DNA of 64,000 nucleotides from Saxidomus purpurata (lineage: Eukaryota > Mollusca > Bivalvia > Venerida > Veneridae), in NCBI GenBank assembly GCA_022818135.1, contig JAFMSR010000018.1, positions 36,356,375-36,420,374 on the forward strand. Direction: 5' to 3'. Shown piece after piece: positions 50,001 to 59,719 of this stretch. The notes below the pieces were generated by a model. That model saw nothing but the letters and a program-made list of their open reading frames with translations. It made no database searches and had not been told where the DNA came from. The position numbers and the translations under genes are program-made. Position 1 is the stretch's first letter; every line of letters starts with the position of its first letter.

Positions 50001-51789
50001 TATATATCGTAAAAAGTTAAGTAAATTATTACAAAATTAATATTATTACACAAAATAGGTCAAGTATTTGATTACTTTAAGTAAAACGAAGAGGATATAT
50101 TCTACAAGCCCCTCGTCATTGTCTTTCTTGTTTCTTTTTGCATCATTTCCGACTCCTTATCGATTTTTATTTTCGCTTTATTATCATTGGTTTTAATCTC
50201 GCATTATTGTAATGAAACTAGTTTAAAAATAATGATTTACTCTCAGAATTTAGAAATCAACCCTTAGGTGTCCTGTTCTGCAACACACTCTACAAGTTCC
50301 TGTGGCATCCTTCACTTTGCAAACGGGGAAAAACGAAATTCGGAAAATTTGTGTCTTGGCATTTTTATACAGTTACTTTTTCTCCTTTAATAAAAAGGTT
50401 CTTTTGTTGCACGATGTTAATAGATAAAAACGCGTTATTATTTCATTCTGGCATGTTTTTATTATTTGTCTGTCTAATAATTCCGTTTGCAAAAACTATA
50501 GTATACAAAAAAAAATCACACATTTAAACAAATAATGTTATACAAAAAACACATTTAGACACTGTCTTTTTAAATTGATCATACGTGATCGCAAGTTTTC
50601 TGAATATTTCTAGTTTACCGTAAACAAAGACTTTTGTGCAGCGTTGTAGTTTTTGCTTGTTTTTTATTGTTGCAATCGGTTTGCTTATAGAATTTGATAT
50701 AAATGTTTGCCTTTTATTTGCCTTTCTGTTTCTCATGCCTGTTGTAATTGATGCATGAACATAACATATTTTAAATAATTCATTCACTTTATTTGTAAAT
50801 ATTCTTTTCTGGCATAGCAGATCGCAGTTTGACCTGGCGTGTTCAAAGTTGGCGGGAATATACAATCATGTACTAAGTATATGAAATTTGGGGTTTACTT
50901 TTTTTAAAAAAGGGTGCCGTGACGTTGACCAATAGATCTTCACTTAATTGTCTATATCTCACATTTCAACATGTTAATATTAAATGTGTTTGTTGCTCAT
51001 TGTACAAAAAAGTAAAGTATGCCTATAGGACTATCTAACTGTGTTTATAGTCACAAAAGTACGTCAAATAATAAGTTAAATATGATCTTCTAAAAAGAAC
51101 AAAACACGCGTACAAGTCAAGCTGCGTATAGCTGCATGCTGCTCTGTTTCCTTTAGGTATTAGACGACTAAATTCAGTTGTTATTTCTTTAAAAGCTAAC
51201 TTTTATTGCAATCATCAGACGTTAAACAGTAATGCTGGCTCGTCTTAGGTTAGTTAGCTGCTACACACATTCAGCAGCTTGTGTCAAATCTTACCTTATT
51301 TATGTTTGGGGTCAACAGTCAAAACGGTTCAAATAAAACTACTGAAGGATAAGTATGTAAAAAAAGCCCTCGACCAGAAGGGGGAATAGTTCGTCAATAT
51401 ACTGTTTGTTTGTATATGTGCTTTTATACTCTTCTTGCATTAGAGTTATGACATGAAATACTTCAAGCTAGCGCATGACAAAAGCTGTTGATTGGTCAGT
51501 TGTACAGTATGTCAGTGAATGTAATTTCTTAATGTGTTGAAACTTAAGTACCCACGGACTTGTAGCAATGATATATATGCTTGTTTTGCAGATGAATTCG
51601 TTTGATCACATGGACACAGAAGGTCCGCAGGATCTCAGTATGGACAATGGTTATTCCGTTAGTCACATTGACACTTATTATGGCTGGCCAAATCAACAAG
51701 ACGAGTACGTGACCACGGGCTCCCCTAACTCAGAGTACGCTGATTATGGTGAAACGCCTTCGGATATGTCAAGTCCGATGAGTCAGTGA
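23053..51789 (+). CDS. isl: Islet LIM-homeodomain transcription factor (ISL1/2 orthologue), six spliced exons
   Basis: The splice model joins 23053-23092, 27620-27809, 29370-29737, 35712-35980, 49566-49748 and 51592-51789 (415 aa; human ISL1 is about 349). All introns are GT/AG and all phases agree. LIM1 (about residues 21-74) and LIM2 (83-137) keep their zinc ligands ([30 protein letters not shown]). The homeodomain spans about 217-276 with [12 protein letters not shown]-terminal segment (about 300-325, [11 protein letters not shown]...ANAVEVQAY) matches the ISL1 region that binds LIM domains of LHX3-type partners. Known family role: nuclear DNA-binding regulator of motor and sensory neuron, heart and endocrine fates, working with LDB/NLI cofactors. 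Oddities are a long Asn-rich linker (162-191) and a possible alternative C-terminus. The start is the first in-frame ATG after upstream stops. One ancestral Islet gene is expected in molluscs, so ISL1 versus ISL2 is not separable. Confidence 0.96.
24204..24284. promoter_or_regulatory. Dense ATTA/TTAATTAA cluster in intron 1
   Basis: Within 80 bases there are many ATTA cores, including ATAATTAATC, CTTAATTAAG and TTAATTATGG. Homeodomain proteins, Islet included, bind ATTA-type cores, so an autoregulatory site is conceivable. The local AT richness makes chance clustering equally likely. Confidence 0.15.
27297..27491. mobile_element. Foldback MITE in intron 1, 128 bp before exon 2
   Basis: The ends are GACTGAGAATCATGTTTGAA and its near-exact complement TTCAAACATGATTCTCAGTC. 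The inverted arms continue for about 90 bases ('CATAGGTCACTGGCC' against 'GGCCGGTGACCTATG', 'ATCTGCCCTTGAAAATCAG' against 'CTGATTTTTAAGGGCAGAT') with almost no loop. In the transcript this would form a long hairpin close to the exon 2 acceptor. Confidence 0.85.
27620..27809 (+). CDS. isl: isl coding exon 2 (LIM1)
   Basis: The acceptor TATTTCCAG ends at 27619 and the donor GTTTGT begins at 27810 (phase 2). It encodes the basic RRRVA stretch and LIM1 from [11 protein letters not shown] to YCKRDYS. The segment [20 protein letters not shown] is identical to human ISL1. It has higher GC content than the introns. An internal ATG at 27637 could look like a start but lies inside the exon. Confidence 0.97.
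28185..28255 (-). repeat. tRNA-like SINE scrap in intron 2
   Basis: The minus strand contains GGTCCTGGGTTCGAGTCAC, a good B-box/T-arm consensus, preceded by a weaker A-box-like region (CCACCAAGACATTTGCCTGT). No complete cloverleaf is present. Confidence 0.4.
28893..29118. repeat. 38-bp minisatellite, six copies, in intron 2
   Basis: Units start at 28893, 28931, 28969, 29007, 29045 and 29083. Each has ATGTACATGTACTGGGACTT followed by GCCTGTGTCTTCGTCTTC, with few differences. The self-complementary ACATGTACATGT core recurs in each unit. Because 38 is not a multiple of 3, it opens long frames in all three phases, which explains the Cys/Ser-rich predicted peptides. The array ends about 250 bp before the exon 3 acceptor. 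Confidence 0.95.
29370..29737 (+). CDS. isl: isl coding exon 3 (LIM2 and Asn-rich linker)
   Basis: The acceptor AATTTCAG ends at 29369 and the donor GTAAGT starts at 29738 (phase 1). It encodes LFGQKCAKC through [13 protein letters not shown] (LIM2; [18 protein letters not shown] is identical to human ISL1), then a linker. The linker has SESS-type acidic/serine sequence, then Asn-rich residues 162-191 with 12 Asn in 13 residues at 165-177, encoded by AAC/AAT repeats. The linker between LIM2 and homeodomain is about 70 aa against roughly 45 in human ISL1. The frame stays open past the donor to 29973, but the donor is a perfect consensus. Confidence 0.96.
29738..35711 (+). other. isl: isl intron 3, no recognised features
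   Basis: A phase 1 intron of 6.0 kb, GTAAGT to TATTTCAG. Unlike the 5' flank it shows no obvious transposons or arrays. Short open frames are not supported. Confidence 0.8.
35712..35980 (+). CDS. isl: isl coding exon 4 (homeodomain)
   Basis: It begins with [18 protein letters not shown], a basic, His-rich lead, then the full homeodomain from [19 protein letters not shown] to [17 protein letters not shown]. Almost all homeodomain residues equal human ISL1; visible changes are A to N after TCY and G to N before LSPRV. It ends with the Gln run QMQQQQQDK. The donor GTAAGC starts at 35981 in phase 0. A GTG-initiated frame at 35771 is only the interior of this exon. Confidence 0.97.
35981..49565 (+). 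other. isl: isl intron 4 (13.6 kb)
   Basis: The largest intron, phase 0, GTAAGC to TTTTTCAG. It is almost free of the repeat families seen upstream; the one clear element is the telomere-repeat MITE at 45470-45662. A relatively GC-richer patch at about 40920-41060 has inverted GAACACGG and CCGTGTTC. Another at about 38815-38870 has repeated CCGGAC/GTCCGG. Long, repeat-poor introns of developmental regulators often hold enhancers, but no specific enhancer can be called here. Confidence 0.8.
45470..45662. mobile_element. hAT-like MITE with internal telomere-type repeats
   Basis: Direct 8-bp flanks ATCATAGT (45462-45469 and 45663-45670) bound a 193-bp element. Its ends are inverted: GTAGGACC at left, GGTCCTATA at right, extended by 'CAAATTTGAAAATGGTCAC' against 'GTGATCATTTTCACATTTG'. 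Inside, at 45519-45540, is a perfect run of TAACCC units (three and two thirds copies), the animal telomere motif. An exact 8-bp target duplication suggests a fairly young hAT-type insertion. Confidence 0.75.
49566..49748 (+). CDS. isl: isl coding exon 5 (C-terminal LIM-binding region)
   Basis: The acceptor TTTTTCAG ends at 49565 and the donor GTGAGC starts at 49749, phase 0 on both sides. It encodes [18 protein letters not shown], then [33 protein letters not shown] and PPFQQL. These align with human ISL1 [31 protein letters not shown] and FQQL. In ISL1 this region occupies the LHX3 LIM domains in the motor-neuron complex. The exon frame remains open for another 69 bases after the donor. Confidence 0.95.
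49566..49820 (+). CDS. isl: isl exon 5, read-through form with alternative acidic C-terminus
   Basis: If the 49749 donor is not used, translation continues with [20 protein letters not shown] and DSR to a TAA at 49818-49820, giving a 373-aa protein without exon 6. The tail is strongly acidic and does not look like random AT-rich intron translation. An AATAAA lies 570 bp downstream (50389-50394) and could end such a transcript. Against this, the donor GTGAGC is good and exon 6 is clearly coding. It is most likely a minor or alternative isoform, if real. Confidence 0.45.
   Translation, partial: NGGRLHGPMQGVPMVASSPVRHESPMQANAVEVQAYQPPWKALSDFAMQSDLDHQPPFQQLVSAFCDVTEEDDDDMIVCYDDSR
50389..50394 (+). 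terminator. Candidate poly(A) signal for the short isl isoform
   Basis: Canonical AATAAA inside intron 5, followed by a T/G-rich stretch (GGTTCTTTTGTTGC). It is the first canonical hexamer after the read-through stop that I noticed. Its use is inferred only. Confidence 0.3.
51592..51789 (+). CDS. isl: isl coding exon 6 (C-terminal tail)
   Basis: The acceptor TTGTTTTGCAG ends at 51591. The exon encodes 65 residues, [20 protein letters not shown] through [16 protein letters not shown] to SPMSQ and TGA. It is rich in Asp, Ser, Tyr and Gly. The position following FQQL corresponds to the start of the last segment of vertebrate ISL1 (VNFSEGG...), though the tail itself is poorly conserved. The ATG at its start is internal to the protein. 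Confidence 0.85.
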   Translation: MNSFDHMDTEGPQDLSMDNGYSVSHIDTYYGWPNQQDEYVTTGSPNSEYADYGETPSDMSSPMSQ

Positions 51790-53030
51790 CCAGAATTCTA
51801 ATATATAAAATTCTACATACTTAGTCGTGAAATGCCACAACGAGGCCAAGGAAGTACAAATACCGTGGTCATTCTGTGCTCGAGTTACCATTCCTTACAC
51901 TCGCGGGACGAAGGAGGGATTATGGATAAATGAGTGACTATAAATCCAAGGATGTGAAAATTATGTTAAGATGTTGCTTAGATATACGGGATATGATGCA
52001 TGATTTGCAGGAAAGATGTGTAAACTACCGGAAAGTTATAAAATACCTAAAATAGATTTACCTAAGTGGAAACGGCATTTTAATAACTATAGCGAATGAC
52101 TTGGGGGAGTTTTTTCACTTTTACTCTATTTGAAAGGCATCACCAAACATTGCAATAACAGAAGTTTTAAACGCCTTACATCACTTAAGAAAAGCAATTG
52201 ACATTTTCAAAGACAAGTCTAACATCTTGATAGAACTGCGTCATACGAGCGTATGTTCTTGTTCAACCAGGGGTGTTCGAAGTGCTTCTTATTTTTTCTT
52301 AATTAAGTTGTGAAAAGAAGCACCTAATTGTGGTCCCTAGGTACCAAAGGGTTGTTCTAGGGTCTGAAATTTGGCACCAATTATGATTTATAGATGATAT
52401 ATTTCAAGGATTGTATATTTGAAAATACCAACCGATTCCTACTGAACACTTTTATGATATATGGTTATTGTGTAATTACCTCTGTTATCCGGTACAGCTA
52501 CTTACTGTTTGTGTGTACATGATACTTCTGACGAAACAGGACTTTCATTGCATTTTAAACCCTCGCTTTACTGGAGACGGAGTAAATTGTTTTTATGCGT
52601 GGCAGCGTGAAGATATGTCCGTTCGTCCGACTGGTCGTCACGGCAATAATATAAGAAGTTTAGTAATAACGTTATGGAAATATTCGTTTGCCGATTACAT
52701 CCCACCAGATATGATGATACTTTATGCCTTTTAAGGTTGCAAAACTTGCAAGCCATGTTTAGAATGTCAAAGCCATAGAAGTTTCATGTCCATACAGTTT
52801 ACACACGAAACACAAACACAAACAGTTGCTTACTTGCAAAGGGCGGGGGCATTTTACTTCGTATCGGTTTTTCTTGTTTTCCTTCTGATGTCACTGTTTT
52901 TCATGAACTAAGAACAAGTTTTACTACACCATAAATCCCGAGGGCCGAAAGCGACACATTGTATTTTGTTACTACATGTACATATATAACAGTTGCTGTC
53001 GAAAATAAAAGAGTTGTTTCTACTACTTTG
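51790..53030 (+). other. isl: Probable isl 3' UTR
   Basis: The sequence after the TGA has no further coding match. The first canonical AATAAA found downstream is at 53004-53009. A frame of 88 codons at 52468-52734 has no family resemblance and is taken as UTR. Confidence 0.5.
53004..53009 (+). terminator. Candidate isl poly(A) signal
   Basis: AATAAA about 1.2 kb after the stop codon, followed within 30 bases by T-rich GAGTTGTTTCTACTACTTTG. Later hexamers (for example near 53945 and 54296) are alternatives that would give a longer 3' UTR. Confidence 0.4.
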
Positions 53031-56000
53031 TGTCACAGTTACAGATAAGTTTACTTTAAATTAACCGTTTTTCGAAAGATTTGACATATCTATACATGTG
53101 TTAGTTTCAGGTATAAATTTACATCAGTGAATTAATAATTTAGAATATATCCCATTGGCACTGCAGAATGACAATTTGTATTTCCTCTGTGTAGCAGAGG
53201 ACAAACCCACTTTTATATTTTTTATTAATATTTTGCATATGACAATCTCAAAGTAATTAAAAATCTACATGTCTTCTCTCACGCAAAACAAATCTAGACT
53301 TTTTTTTATCATTTTCGTACAAGAGCACACAAGAACACTAAAGCAGACGTTACACTTTTATCAATGTTTTTTTTTATGAACACTCTGTCAAGAAATCGCC
53401 ATTTTTAAATGGATCCTATTTCTCATCTAGCTGATCCTTGAAGTATTTTACCGTCTTTGAATGTAGGAACCATCAAGTGTTTGTAAATTTCTATAGTAGA
53501 CTGACCTAGCTACTAGAAAAGTTTGTAAATGTAATGTATAGACATTATGTGTAAAAAGTCAAGGCTATAAAATGAAGACATAATTTTGATATGTGAGCAG
53601 AGCGTACAAAAATTCACCGAGCGTTTTTATTTGACATTTTCGCATTTTGAATAGTGTCTAAATATCATCTAATGTTGAAAGTTCACTTATAAGGTCTTTT
53701 ATATTAAGAAATTGAAAACAGTAGAACACAAATATCAAGTTCGTTTAGGTATAACAGGCAACTGATGTTTTCTCCAATGCAATCTCTATTTTCTTGATTA
53801 TGTAACGTAGGGTAATTTACTGTCTCTAGAAGAAATATAGTCGTTGCCATTTTCTTCACCTGGAATCTTTCCGGTCCGTGTTTTTCGGGATTTTATTCAA
53901 GCAACGAAATTAGCTATGATGGTATAATAGACATATTGTTAAATTAATAAAATAAAATACTTAAAGAAAATTAAAATTGTGTTCTCAATAATGAAATAAC
54001 GCCATGCACACAACAATTATCTTTTTTATTTTAAGTAACCACAAAAAAGAAAACCGTATATCTCTTATCCGAACACTATGTCACTTTTGATTGATGGTAA
54101 CAGATTGAAAAAGGAAAATATGGGTAAAGTTGCTGATTCTTTTATTAAAAAGAATTGATATGTTTGTATTTTGTCAAATTGTGTTGTAAAAATCATCACT
54201 TACTCATATTTTTCATGAATGGTGATGTATTTTATTGATCAGTTAAAGAAATTCTTCACAAATGTTTATTTATTATTTATTTATTATTTTCTGTGAATAA
54301 ATGCGTGAATACTAAAAGTTTGTCTGTTTTTATATCACAAATCTATTTGTATCAAGTATTTACAACACTCATATATACATCTATGGTAATGTTAGTGTAA
54401 CCGTGATACTTTTAAAAAGTACTCCGATATTAACTAAAATATACATACCATGGAACTGACGACCAGTGGTGTCACTGCCTCAGAAATTACAGTATTCCGC
54501 CAGTTCTATAAATGAGCTGTTGGTAACATCATACACTTCGTCCTCCAAATTTCAGAACAGGGTAACCGCTATCTGTAAAGGAGGTTCTTTCCGGTGTATT
54601 TACTTTTTTTAAAAATGGGGGGGGGGATGAGGTGGGGGTGGGGGTTAAAATAGTGGCTGCTGAGGCATGTAGACGTGTTTGTCTTCTTTCAAGACCTATT
54701 GTGGAGATTGCTCCGGAGAAACCTCAAAATCGTAAGCTTAGAAAACATAGTACGCTTGTATTCGCTCTTTACATGTTTAGGCAGAATGAAACATCGCAAG
54801 CAGCTAGATTCCTTCTTTTCCATACAATAAAAACAACAGTTTTACTAACCCCATGCAGTGCCAAAGACGTGCCTGTCTAAATATTTATGCTAATAGCATA
54901 AGCGATACATGTGGCTTATTATCAGTGACATAAGCGATATTTGTACTGACCGCCGTGTTATCATTTCACAAGTATAACATGGGATACTGTTGCATATTTC
55001 ATTACACTAATGAACTACATGATCTGTGAATTATGCCTCGTTAATTGGCGTATTCAAGGCACGTGACCAAAATTGCTTGCAGCAGAGTATTAGTGCTACA
55101 CCTTGCGGATAAATTCTTATCTGCTTCCTCTGCAACGGGGTGTGTATTATTTCTCAGTTTAATATTTTTCTGAATAGTAAACACCCATAGATTGAAGACC
55201 ATCCTGAGAATAAAAAAAACAATTTGGAAACAATAACGGTATACAAGCGAGAGATGATATATACATGTATGTCCATTTCATTTGAATAATTAAAACATTA
55301 CAAATCGCTTAGGTCAATAACGGTATATATCTGACTGCCTCTTCTACATTTCCATTTCCTAGAAGATTAACTCAATTAATGCAGCTACAGCATTTTCATG
55401 CAACGCTATTCTAAAACAGACAACCAAAAAAAAACAATGCAATGACATCGACGTCTAAGGTCCGTCGGTAGCGAATGTCATTCCTGCGTTTCCGTCCTTT
55501 AGTTCACATAATGTATGGAAGCCCCGAATGGACATTTCAAATTCATAACTTTTTTTTTTTTAATTTAAATAACTTTAAAATTAATATCAAAATAGAAAGA
55601 TTAAGATATCAAAAGTCGGTAAAAAAAAACAACAACAACAGAAAAAGTGCAGATTCACAAGAATAAATTTTAAACTTAAATCATAAAATTATGAAAAATA
55701 GTGTCAGTTTATTGATACTGAAAATCAATAAGTACTGTAGGTAGAACAAAAAGCAGCTCAACCTAAAATGAATTATTATTATTATAAGGCAACTTCAAAA
55801 CTGATCTTGTTTTCCATGCAAAACCTTGTAGAAAAAAACAATTGGCTTATTTCTGTATCATTTTTACATTAATTCAGACTTCCCAAGCTACAACTACGTT
55901 GTAATATTTTAAGACTGCAAACCTTTATATATACAATGTATTTCAAAAGTGAAGGGTATACGCTTCTTGCACATTACTTTCCTTTCAATGTCTTCATTAT

Positions 56001-59000
56001 TAGTATTTAAAAAGTTTTGTGCCATACATTGAGATTTTGAGGTAAAAAAATTAAGTTGAACACATTACAAAAGATGGCCGAAAGGGAATAGCATGGAATA
56101 GCTTCATGTGCATAGATCTATCCGTTACAATTAAAATCAACACTGTCCCGTCCTGTTCTGGATTTAATTTCACTTATCGTTGTAGACTTGATCAATACAA
56201 TGTCAATTTGTGACTGAATATTCTACTTGGAAGCCGATGGTATTGTCTGAAATAAGATCTTGAAGATAACACGTGACATTTACAATATCCGAGACTTTAC
56301 GAGATCTCGGTTCGATTACATGAAAAAATAGAAAGATAATCATTTGAATGCATTGATGATATTTGAATTTAATACGTATGTCAATGTCGTAATTGTAAAT
56401 TGTACTTTAGCATAGCTGACCCTGAGGCAAAGCGATATTTTCCATGATGCTGGCGGCCACAAAAACACAAGTGTCAGTGTCGCTTTTATCAATGAAATCA
56501 TTGTGTGTTTACTTATTTTTTTCCCTTTCAATTATAAGTCGTTTGTCTCTTCGATATTGTATGTATTCTCACAAAGTTTCATTTTAAACTTCACACAGGC
56601 AAACGATAAGAGTTAAGGCTGTCCTCTTGTTTTCGTAAATCCCTTATTCAAACTTCGTCCTGTTTCCCGCATTCGTGGGCAGTCAAATAAGAGAGAGTTA
56701 AGTAAATAATCTGTGTTGACACCGTATTTTCTTAAGACGTTAAAGCATACACACTATGATCACATTCTTAGATTATTCCCATCAGAAAATAATCAAAGCT
56801 CCTTAACTCATTTTGCATAGTCCGTACAAGATAGCTTGTCCCGATGTGGAATGTACAAAAGAAACGTTCGAATAACAAAGATGGTAGATAATTATTTTGA
56901 CACTATTTTGTTTATTTTTATGTCAGGTTAACTGATAATGAAATAATCATTGGCATTGATGGGATCGATGAAGCAAAACGTAGAAATATTTTGCCGAATT
57001 CCGTTGGTTGTCGGAATGAAACGATTTTTGGCACTTGGACCTGCATGCTTACGCTGTCAGAATAATTAAATGAAAAGAAAACTGCTGCGAGACCGAATCA
57101 TTATATTTTCAAAGAAAATTTACATCTCGCTCTTGAAATATACAATTGTTTCTTTGTAAATGCACCCATAGGATCAAAGCAAAGAAGACAGTTTATCTAG
57201 TTGACTTCTTCGATGGGTTCACCCGGACATGCTCTTCCGTTATAATACCACGAACTTCTGAGGAAAAAGTCCAATCTGAAACATAAGTTGAGTTTAAATG
57301 TTCACAAGTAACATAATTTCTAAAACAAGTTCTATTTATATGCACTTTATTTATGTTTTTCTTTTCACTTTTCATTCTTCAATCCAAATCTGTCACCAGC
57401 AAGTTTTTCATTTATTTTCTCTTCAAGTTGCTTCTTCTGTATCCTGACACCAACCCCTACACGTATACGAAGCTTGTAAATTATGTAATAAGTAATGTGA
57501 CTTACTAGTGACTGTACTAGAATGTAAAAAGTATCATTTAAAGTCGAGGGTTTTGCTACCTTTTTCAAGACGTTCACGTGTTTTTACTCCACGTTCACAT
57601 ATGTATTACTTACAATTTCCGACAAGCCGCTCTCCAAACCCGCAGTACAAGAATATTAATTTAGTTTCCAAACAAAACCTCATTCTGCCGATGTTTCCAT
57701 AGGGTGCCAATATAAACACATAAAACCGTGCTTAGGACAAGAATTTTTGCATTGATCCTACTGAAGAGTAAGATTATTGAAATTTGATCACCCTCGCCAT
57801 TGTTTGGTTAATCTTCCAAAATATTCTATACACGAAAATCAAACTTTCGGGAAAATTGCTATCAATATTTGAATTAACGGTCCATAGTATTGTCTGTTTC
57901 CCTAAACATCTGGCCTAGTGTTTATATTTCTATTGTAAGCAGACATGCTGATTGATATAGGGTCTTTGACCTAAAACAACATAGCAGTGGTCAAGCGTAA
58001 GTCAAAATGAAAATACAGGTGCCACTCTGCGGTCAGAGTTTCGGTCGACATTTGCGTAACCAGTCGGCAACAATATTAATATTTTCTTTTTGTGATACAG
58101 TGTTTTCATTTTTGAAGCTGTCACCAGGCATTCTGTGCCACCATTACGCCATAAGTTAAGTCGCGGAGCGTGCAACAAAGACAATATTTGGTAACCCGAG
58201 ATGGTTTTGAGAATTATAGCGTGTGTCCTTTCGTTGCTTTAAACCAGTCTATATTATTTCACTTCTGATTGCTCACGTTTGAAACTGAACTAATTTCCAA
58301 CCAATCAGACGCTTCAGATTTTAGACTTGCCTCCGATAATATGTAAGTATCCATTTGCCTTAGCTGAGAGCTTACAGCATTACCGTAGAATTTACCGGAC
58401 TCTTACAAACAAATAACGACCCAAACATTGACTTCCAAACATTCAATATTCGCTTGTCTAAGTAAAAAAATAGACGTCAGTCGCAAGTACACGAAAGATT
58501 TTAGCACTTTGATATAATATTGATTGGAGAAAAAAGTATATACAAATCAAAGTCGTTCATAGATTATGTCTGGAGACTTGACAACTGCCCTGAGAAAATC
58601 ATATCCAAAACTCCAGGACTATAATACTGCCCTAAATATTTCTCCAAACACAGTAAACGCTTGTAATCCTTGCGTAAACAAACGCCTGGCCACACAGATC
58701 ATTTTGTTACAGTTTTCATTACGAAAAACTTATCCGTGTCTTTATTTTAATAGCTGTCACAAAGAAAGTTTGAATTACCCCTTGAAACTGTATATAAACT
58801 AAATGAAGCATACTTAAGTTGATATACTTTACAAAAATATTAAAGTTAAATATATACTTAAAACATGTTGATCCCGGCTTAATATGTGTCTCATTTTCAA
58901 ACAATTGGGAACCAAACGTTACGTGTCATTAGATATGAACATTTTCATTAGGTTCTTTTTGTTGAAATAAAAATATTTTTACACAGTGACCAAAATGATT

Positions 59001-59375
59001 GTTTATTTTGGCACAATGTTACATTTTGTTAAAGTTTTACGAGACAATATTTTGACTGTCCTCGAGATAGTGGGTCAAAGTTTGAACATGATGCTGCATG
59101 TAATGAACCGTTAGCTGCTGTTGGCATGAGATAAAAAAGGGAGGTCATCAATAATAAGTGATTTAATTTTCAAGTGAATCTTTTTTGGGGGTTGTTTTTA
59201 GCTTAAAAGTGTGTGTAATTAACATGCAACGATTTTTTGTGAAGATTTTCTTGCACTTTGTACAGTATTGAAAAGGAAAATATATCAGATGCTTGAAGAA
59301 AAATCGTTCAATTTTTGATTAACCTGATGACAAAAATGTCTACTTAATCAAGTTTATCAATTAATTAAAGGTCAT
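53030..59375. other. Downstream intergenic DNA, nothing recognised
   Basis: AT-rich, with several homopolymer runs and no recognisable gene, tRNA or array. It contains a G-rich tract near 54616-54645 within low-complexity sequence. Confidence 0.45.
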
Positions 59376-59716
59376 AAAAGCTGCTCGCTCTCAGATTTTG
59401 GTAAAAAATAAGGTTCTTCAAACTGTATGAAAATAACATAATTTTAGAATATAATATAGTCATAAAAAGGTTCTAGTATAAATTCCTGTAAAGTATAATA
59501 ATACGCTACCTAATAATAAATCGTTGCAAACGCTTTTGAAATTTCAATAAAAACATTATAGTGTAGCGGTACCGTCAAACTAGCATTTTCATTCGATTTT
59601 TGCAAATTCCTACCTAGATTTTCACTTCTATTGTTGATTCTAGCCTTTAGTTTTATATTTATGCATTAGTATGTCATTTTTGGAAAAAAAATATCAACGG
59701 CAACTGAGAGCGAGCA
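59376..59716 (+). mobile_element. MITE family A, copy 5 (right end decayed)
   Basis: The left end AAAAGCTGCTCGCTCTCAGA and interior ('AACGCTTTTGAAATTTCAAT', 'GCAAATTCCTACCTAGATTT', 'TGTTGATTCTAGCCTTTAGT') match the copies upstream of the gene. The right end stops at CTGAGAGCGAGCAT, so the last bases of the terminus are lost. It is the only family A copy seen 3' of the Islet gene. Confidence 0.85.
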
Positions 59717-59719
59717 TTT

